From: Pseudomonas sp. MM223
GTDB lineage: Bacteria; Pseudomonadota; Gammaproteobacteria; Pseudomonadales; Pseudomonadaceae
DNA: 64,000 bases
Direction: 5' to 3'
NCBI GenBank assembly: GCA_947090765.1
Contig: OX352322.1
Location: 1,073,501 to 1,137,500 of the forward strand
Below are positions 59,095 through 64,000 of this stretch, piece after piece. Under the pieces are notes generated by a model. The model made no database searches and was not told the origin of the DNA. It worked only from the letters and a program-made list of their open reading frames with translations. Numbering within the stretch: the stretch's first letter is position 1; the number at the start of each line of letters is the position of its first letter. The position numbers and the translations under genes were made by a program.

Positions 59095-62000
59095 GGCACT
59101 TCCACGCGGGTGCCTGCAGGTGCGGTACCGCTGATATGGGTGCCGTCTGCGGCGAACACCAGGTTGCCGGGGCTGGCAGGTGCAGTGGTTGCCGGGACTT
59201 CGAACGGCAACGCCTGGGAGGCGTTGCCACTCGGGTCGGTCTGCACCAGGCTCAGTTGCTCGCCGGGCTGTACTGCCGGGTCAAGGTTGATCAGGAAGGT
59301 GCCGTTGGCGCTGACCACACCGGTGCCGATCACGGTGCCGTCGGCATCGCGTACTTCAACGGTGGCACCCGGTTCGCCACGCCCACTCAAGGCCACGCCC
59401 CCGGCGCCGACCACAATGTTGCTGACCGCGGCAGGTGGTGTGATGTCCGGGGCATCGAATTGCAGCGGTGCGGAGCTGTTGCCAGCGGCATCCACCATGC
59501 GGACATCCAGTGCTTCGCCGTTGGCCTGGGCAGGGTCAAGGGTGACGCTGAACAGGCCGTTGGCACCGACTACGCCCGTACCGATAAGGTTACCGGCGGC
59601 ATCACGTACCTGCACGGTAGCACCCGGTTCGCCGCGGCCGGTGAAGGTGACGCCATCGGCCAGGGCCAGGTCGGTGGGCTGCGCTGGCGCCTGCAAGTCT
59701 GGCGAGGTAATCGAGCCGGGTGGCGATACGTTGCCGGCGGCATCGGTCAAGGTGACGTGCAAGGTGCTGCCGTCGGTCACGACAGGGGACAGGGTAACGG
59801 TGAAGGTGCCGTCGGCACCAACGGTACCTGTTGCGATGACGTTACCGGCGGCGTCACGCACCTGCACGGTGGTGCCCGCTTCACCGCGGCCGCTCAGTTG
59901 CTGGCCGGCCAAACCGATGACCAGATCAGTTGGCGCAGCGGGTGGCGAGGTATCCACACCGTCGATATCCGGCGCCGTGATGACGCTGGTCGGCGACGTA
60001 TTGCCTGCCGCGTCGGTGGCGGTGGCTTGCAGCGATTCGCCATCGACCTGAGGCGGGTTGAGGTTGATGCTGAACACACCGGTCGGGCCGACCACGGCAG
60101 TGCCCAGTTCGGTGCCATCGGCCGCAACGATGCGCACGGTGCTGCCCGGTTCGGCGCGGCCGGTAATCACGCTGCCGTCTGCGCTGACGGCCAGGTCGGT
60201 CGGTGCAGCAGGGGCGGTGATGTCCGGCGCGGTGACCTGCGCGGGCAGCGAGGCAGCGCCACTGTTGTCGATGGCGACCACGTCCAGCAGTTCGCCGTTG
60301 GCCTGTGGCGGGTTCAGTTCGATGCTGAAGGTGCCGTCGGCATTGGCGATGGCACTGCCGATCAGCGTGCCGTTGGCGTCATGCACTTCTACGCGGCTGC
60401 CGGCCGGAGCGGTGCCGGTGAGGGTGGTACCGTCGGCATCGATGATCAGGTTGCTTGGGCTGTTGGGCGCGGTGGTCAGTGGCACATCGTATTCGAGGGC
60501 AATGGAGGCATTGCCACTTGGGTCGGTTTGCACCAGGCTCAGGTGCTCGCCCGGCTGCACTGCTGGATCGAGGCTGATCAGGAAGGTGCCGTTTGCCCCG
60601 ACAACACCTGTACCGATCACCGTGCCGTTGGCATCACGTACTTCCACGGTGGCCCCTGGCTCGCCGCGCCCGCTCAGGGCCAGGCCACCACTGCCGACCA
60701 CGATATTGCTGACAGCGGCAGGTGGCGTGATGTCCGGGGCATCGAAGTGCAGCGGGGCAGACGTGTTGCCGGCTGCATCCACCAGGCGTACGTCCAGCGC
60801 TTGGCCGTTGGCCTGGGCAGGGTCAAGGGTGATGCTGAACAGCCCATTGGCACCGACTACGCCTGTACCGATGATGTTGCCAGCAGCATCACGCACCTGC
60901 ACGGTGGCGCCTGGTTCGCCGCGACCGGTGAAGGTTACGCCATTGGCCAGGGCCAGGTCGGTGGGTTGTGCCGGAGGCAGCAGGTCGGTTGAGGCTACCG
61001 AGCCCGGTGGCGATACGTTGCCGGCGGCGTCGGTGAGGGTGACTTGCAGGGTGCTGCCATCGATCATGGCAGGGTTCAGGGTAACGGTGAAGGTGCCGTC
61101 TGCGCCGACGGTACCTGTCGCGATGATGTTGCCTGCCGCGTCGCGGACCTGCACGGTGGTTCCGGCTTCGCCACGGCCGCTCAGCCGGCTACCGGCCAGG
61201 CCGATGACCAGGTTGGTGGGTGCATCGGGTGGCGTGGTGTCGCCGCCGTCTACGTGCGGTGCCGTGATGTTGGCAGCCGGCGACGTATTGCCGGCCGCGT
61301 CTGTGGCGTTGACGGTCAGGGCCTGGCCATCGGTTTGTGGCGGTTGCAGGGTGATGCTGAATTGGCCGTTTGCACCGGCAACTGCCGTTCCCAGCAGCGC
61401 GCCGTCGGCGCCACGTACCGATACCGTCGAACCCGGTTCGGCACGCCCGGTGAGGATGGTGCCCTGTTCATTGACTGCCAGGTTGGTCGGTGCCAACGGT
61501 GCCGTCAGGTCCGGGGCGGTGACGGTGCCAGGCGTCGAGACATTGCCGGCGCTATCCGTCAAGGTCACTTCAAGGTTTTCGCTGTTGATCTGTGGCGGGT
61601 TCAACGCCACGTCGAAGGTGCCGTCGGGCCCCACGATACCGGTGCCGATCAGGTTGCCGGCAGCATCACGGATGTTCACCGTGGTACCTGCTTCACCGCG
61701 GCCGGTCAGGTGCAGGCCATCGGGCGACACCAGCAAGTCGATCGGTGTAGCGGGTGCAGTGGTGTCGGGGTCCGAGCCGCCACCGCTGCTGCCGCCACCG
61801 CCGTTGTTGGCAGCCGCCGCTGCGCCGCCGACACCGAGCAGGCTAAGCCCGGCAATGGCCCAGGTCGGCATGGCACTGCCGGCGGTGCCGATACCTGCGA
61901 CCAACTCGTCCAGCGAGGTCACGTCTTCGAAGGTAAAGCCGGTGAATGCCGTTGCATCGTATTGCGCATGCCACAGGGTGCCGTCTTCACCGACGAAGAC

Positions 62001-62228
62001 GATGTCGCTGCCGACCCCGGCCTGATCCACCGCGAAGAAGTTGCCGACGGTGACTTTTTCACCCGATTTAAGGGTGATGATCAGGTCCTGCCCGCGCTGG
62101 GTAACGGTAGCTACCTTGTCGGGAGCTACCGGCATCTGCACGACGCCTGGCCCTTTGAGATTGATATTGCCCCAGGCGCTCTGAGTGGCGACTTCGGATT
62201 GCTTATCGGCGACGACGATGTTGTCCAT
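58929..62228 (-). CDS. LapF-like adhesin, fragment 1 (N-terminal)
   Basis: The 1099-residue open frame holds the N-terminal domain and the first Ig-like repeats. Native sequence ends at VEV near 59100; the following PWPARTAAS tail is out of frame. Includes two and a half copies of a five-domain super-repeat. Confidence 0.8.
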   Translation of the reverse strand: MDNIVVADKQSEVATQSAWGNINLKGPGVVQMPVAPDKVATVTQRGQDLIITLKSGEKVTVGNFFAVDQAGVGSDIVFVGEDGTLWHAQYDATAFTGFTFEDVTSLDELVAGIGTAGSAMPTWAIAGLSLLGVGGAAAAANNGGGGSSGGGSDPDTTAPATPIDLLVSPDGLHLTGRGEAGTTVNIRDAAGNLIGTGIVGPDGTFDVALNPPQINSENLEVTLTDSAGNVSTPGTVTAPDLTAPLAPTNLAVNEQGTILTGRAEPGSTVSVRGADGALLGTAVAGANGQFSITLQPPQTDGQALTVNATDAAGNTSPAANITAPHVDGGDTTPPDAPTNLVIGLAGSRLSGRGEAGTTVQVRDAAGNIIATGTVGADGTFTVTLNPAMIDGSTLQVTLTDAAGNVSPPGSVASTDLLPPAQPTDLALANGVTFTGRGEPGATVQVRDAAGNIIGTGVVGANGLFSITLDPAQANGQALDVRLVDAAGNTSAPLHFDAPDITPPAAVSNIVVGSGGLALSGRGEPGATVEVRDANGTVIGTGVVGANGTFLISLDPAVQPGEHLSLVQTDPSGNASIALEYDVPLTTAPNSPSNLIIDADGTTLTGTAPAGSRVEVHDANGTLIGSAIANADGTFSIELNPPQANGELLDVVAIDNSGAASLPAQVTAPDITAPAAPTDLAVSADGSVITGRAEPGSTVRIVAADGTELGTAVVGPTGVFSINLNPPQVDGESLQATATDAAGNTSPTSVITAPDIDGVDTSPPAAPTDLVIGLAGQQLSGRGEAGTTVQVRDAAGNVIATGTVGADGTFTVTLSPVVTDGSTLHVTLTDAAGNVSPPGSITSPDLQAPAQPTDLALADGVTFTGRGEPGATVQVRDAAGNLIGTGVVGANGLFSVTLDPAQANGEALDVRMVDAAGNSSAPLQFDAPDITPPAAVSNIVVGAGGVALSGRGEPGATVEVRDADGTVIGTGVVSANGTFLINLDPAVQPGEQLSLVQTDPSGNASQALPFEVPATTAPASPGNLVFAADGTHISGTAPAGTRVEVPWPARTAASPWPSTRPRPMANCWTWWPSTMQAQRRCQRRSPRLTLPRLPPRANWR

Positions 62229-62364
62229 GGATGCTCCCTGCTGGTATCCGAATCCCCCGGCCCGACTCTTCGGGCCACAACCGGCGTAACAGAACCTTTT
62301 CAGGGGTTTTACGCACAGCCTCGACCAGGCAGTCGAGAAATGGGTGGTTAGGGAGATATAGCAG

Positions 62365-63975
62365 TCAGGGGGGAAGCAACCAGAGGCTTTCTGGGTTAAT
62401 CCTTTTGTAGGTGAACCTCAGCGAAGCCCCAGCCGGCGGGCCAGTCGGCTCAAGTTTGCGCGGTCCAGGCCCAGGCTCGCGCGCGGCGGCTGCCCAGTTG
62501 TCCTGGTGCCGTTGCAGGCACGCTTCGATCACCTGGCGCTGGTAGATGTCGACTGCTTCGCGCAGGCCACCTTCAGGCAATGCCGCCACCTGAAGCGGGG
62601 CTGTTGGGGAGGGCAGGGGGGCCGGGGTAGTCGACGGCGCGCGCAGGTCCAGGTCGATGGCCTCGAGCGTGAGGATGCGTGGCCGATCAGGGTGTTGGCC
62701 CAATGCCTTGAGGGCCGAGCGGCCGATCAGGTGTTCCAGTTCGCGCACGTTGCCTGGCCAGTCGTAGGCCAGCAGTGCGGCCTGGGCTTCGCTGCTCAGG
62801 CGCAGGCTGTTGAGGCCCAGGCGCGAACGGTTCTGTTCGAGGAAGTAGCCCGCCAACAGCAGCACATCTCGACCACGTTCGCGCAACGGCGGCACGTGCA
62901 GCGGGTACACGCTGAGGCGGTGATAGAAGTCGGCGCGGAAGTTGCCGTTGCGCACTTCTGCTGCCAGGTCACGGTTGGTGGCGGCAATCAGGCGCACGTC
63001 CACCCGGTGCTCGCGGTCCGAGCCAAGGCGTTGCAACTGGCCGCTTTGTAGCACACGCAGCAGCTTGGCCTGTACGGTCAGTGGCAATTCCCCCACCTCG
63101 TCGAGGAACAGCGTGCCGCCGTTGGCCAGTTCAAACTTGCCCCGGCGTTCGCCATGGGCCCCCGTGAACGCACCGCGTACATGACCGAACAGCTCGCTTT
63201 CCACCAGGGTGTCGGGCAGGGCGGCACAGTTGAGGCTGACCAGCGGTTTGTCGGCGCGGCTGCTGGCCTGGTGCAGGGCCTGGGCCACCAGCTCCTTGCC
63301 GACCCCCGTTTCGCCGGTGATCAGTACGGTCAGGTCGCTGCCACCGACCAGGCGGATTTCCTCCACCAGGCGCTTGTGCGCCGGGCTTTGGCCAATCAGT
63401 TCTTTATCCTGGCCGCTGGCCTGGCGGTAGATCTCGGCACGGTGGTGTTCGTCTTCTGCGCGCAGGGCCAGGTGCTCGATGCGTTCGGCCACGGTAACAG
63501 TGGCCGCGGCCAGGCTGGCGAAGGCCTGCAGGGCATCCAGTTCCAGGCTCTGGAACTGCCCGGGTGTGAGGGCGTCGAGGGTGACCAGGCCCCAGGGGCG
63601 TTCATCGACCATCAACGGGCAGCCCATGCAGTCGTGCACTTCAAGGTCGGCATCCGGGGCGTTGACCAGACCATCGTAGGGGTCGGGCAGTTCGGAGTCA
63701 CTGGCAAAGCGGGTGGGTTCCGGTCGGCTGAGCAGTATCTGAAACCGCGGGTGCTCGCTGACCCGGAAGCGCCGGCCAAGGGTGTCGGGGCTCAGGCCGT
63801 CCACCGCCAGCGGCACCAGCCATTCGCCATCCAGGCGCAGCAGCGCGGCGGCATCGCAGGGCAGCAGGCTGCGCATGGCCTGCAGCAGGCGGCGGTAGCG
63901 TTCCTGGTCGGGCAAATCGCGGGACAGGTCGCTGACCAAGGGCAGCAGGGCGGTGAGCAATGGCTTTGTGGTCAT
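62365..63975 (-). CDS. norR: NorR-like sigma-54 activator, C-terminus frameshifted
   Basis: The frame gives 536 residues: an N-terminal GAF domain (about 20-170) and a sigma-54 AAA+ domain with Walker A GETGVGKE, the GAFTGA loop ([15 protein letters not shown]) and arginine-finger region. The Fis-type HTH starts [18 protein letters not shown] and then breaks. Removing one base of the GG at 62474-62475 restores [19 protein letters not shown] and a stop at 62418 (518 residues). As drawn, the recognition helix is lost, so DNA binding would fail. AGGAG precedes the ATG. NorR senses nitric oxide and usually drives a divergent flavohaemoglobin or NO-reductase gene, here outside the window. Confidence 0.88.
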   Translation of the reverse strand: MTTKPLLTALLPLVSDLSRDLPDQERYRRLLQAMRSLLPCDAAALLRLDGEWLVPLAVDGLSPDTLGRRFRVSEHPRFQILLSRPEPTRFASDSELPDPYDGLVNAPDADLEVHDCMGCPLMVDERPWGLVTLDALTPGQFQSLELDALQAFASLAAATVTVAERIEHLALRAEDEHHRAEIYRQASGQDKELIGQSPAHKRLVEEIRLVGGSDLTVLITGETGVGKELVAQALHQASSRADKPLVSLNCAALPDTLVESELFGHVRGAFTGAHGERRGKFELANGGTLFLDEVGELPLTVQAKLLRVLQSGQLQRLGSDREHRVDVRLIAATNRDLAAEVRNGNFRADFYHRLSVYPLHVPPLRERGRDVLLLAGYFLEQNRSRLGLNSLRLSSEAQAALLAYDWPGNVRELEHLIGRSALKALGQHPDRPRILTLEAIDLDLRAPSTTPAPLPSPTAPLQVAALPEGGLREAVDIYQRQVIEACLQRHQDNWAAAAREPGPGPRKLEPTGPPAGASLRFTYKRINPESLWLLPP

Positions 63976-64000
63976 AAAGACTCCTGTGGGTCGATATGAC

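Larger units (their letters stand above)
48211..62228 (-). pseudogene. lapF: LapF-like giant repeat adhesin, one gene broken at four sites
   Basis: The whole minus-strand span encodes one adhesin. The N-terminus (about 1-130) is a BapA-prefix-like domain followed by a hydrophobic helix (AMPTWAIAGLSLLGVGG) and a Gly/Ser linker. About 43 Ig-like repeats of roughly 85-90 residues follow (TDAAGN, GRGEPGATVQVRDAAGN). The C-terminus has BIg/VCBS-like domains and a short RTX-like stretch (GTDGNDHLDGSQGG, GGAGNDTL). The frame breaks at 49103-49108, 51765-51770 and 56065-56070 (one base gained each) and at 59096-59100 (31 bases lost). Correcting all four gives 14,046 bases, exactly 4,682 codons. KT2440 LapF, from memory about 6,300 residues, is longer. 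The ATG at 62228 follows AGGGAG. LapF-type proteins give cell-cell contact in mature biofilm. Confidence 0.88.

Noticed and set aside
52459..62025. Many long plus-strand frames opposite the adhesin
   Set aside because: They mirror the repeats on the coding strand (Pro/Ser/Val or Gly/Asp-rich text), with no ribosome sites or families.
49010..62228. Adhesin repeats as a tandem DNA array or CRISPR
   Set aside because: Units are about 260 bases, diverged and protein-coding with codon-level conservation; there are no spacers or cas genes.

Overview
The window is high-GC chromosomal DNA from a fluorescent Pseudomonas of the P. putida group. Grounds for this are the Cra/FruR-controlled fructose PTS operon fruBKA, the ampDE pair, an Alg/LapF-type giant adhesin with its own type I secretion genes, an OprD-family porin, and at least nine copies of the short palindromic REP elements that P. 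putida-like genomes scatter between genes. From memory (not checked by search), the gene order resembles the P. putida KT2440 chromosome around trxB, nadC, ampDE, fruBKA and lapF. No tRNA, rRNA, CRISPR array, transposase or prophage gene was recognised.

Layout. 1-7.2 kb: the end of a DUF1329 gene, a MalT-like LuxR regulator, a two-gene signalling unit (receiver-TPR protein plus a sensorless histidine kinase), and a mazEF toxin-antitoxin pair. 7.2-22 kb: housekeeping genes, namely a metallo-beta-lactamase-fold hydrolase, an OmpA-like lipoprotein, pta, slyD, a glutathione peroxidase, a glycosyltransferase, a soluble PAS-chemoreceptor (BdlA-like), cysZ, trxB, nadC, a DUF1631 gene and ampDE. 22-30 kb: the fructose system (fruR with a downstream TatD-family gene, divergent from fruB-fruK-fruA, with a clear Cra operator between). 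30-34 kb: a stress-type helical protein, a GGDEF diguanylate cyclase and an OprD porin. 34-41 kb: a metal/efflux-type two-component system next to an RND permease and adaptor. 41-43.1 kb: a YkgJ-type protein, a small exported protein and CheV. 43.3-62.2 kb: a minus-strand block with lapF (14 kb) followed by TolC, ABC ATPase and HlyD genes. 62.4-64 kb: a NorR-like sigma-54 activator.

The most notable result concerns gene integrity. Seven reading-frame breaks lie in minus-strand genes between 34.6 and 62.5 kb. The lapF-like adhesin is split by four: three one-base gains and one 31-base loss. Correcting all four gives one frame of exactly 4,682 codons. CheV and the NorR-like activator each carry a one-base gain just before the C-terminus, and the efflux-associated histidine kinase has lost one G from a poly-G run. 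All five one-base gains can be read as an extra G inside the plus-strand hexamer CAGCTC (coding GAGCTG, Glu-Leu). This points to a shared cause, most simply a systematic sequencing or assembly error, otherwise a mutation hotspot. Until raw reads are checked, the adhesin should be treated as one gene drawn in pieces rather than five genes.

Functionally, much of the window concerns surface life and signalling: adhesin plus secretion system, c-di-GMP synthesis, a dispersal-type chemoreceptor, CheV, peptidoglycan recycling and beta-lactamase control (AmpD/AmpE), and efflux.
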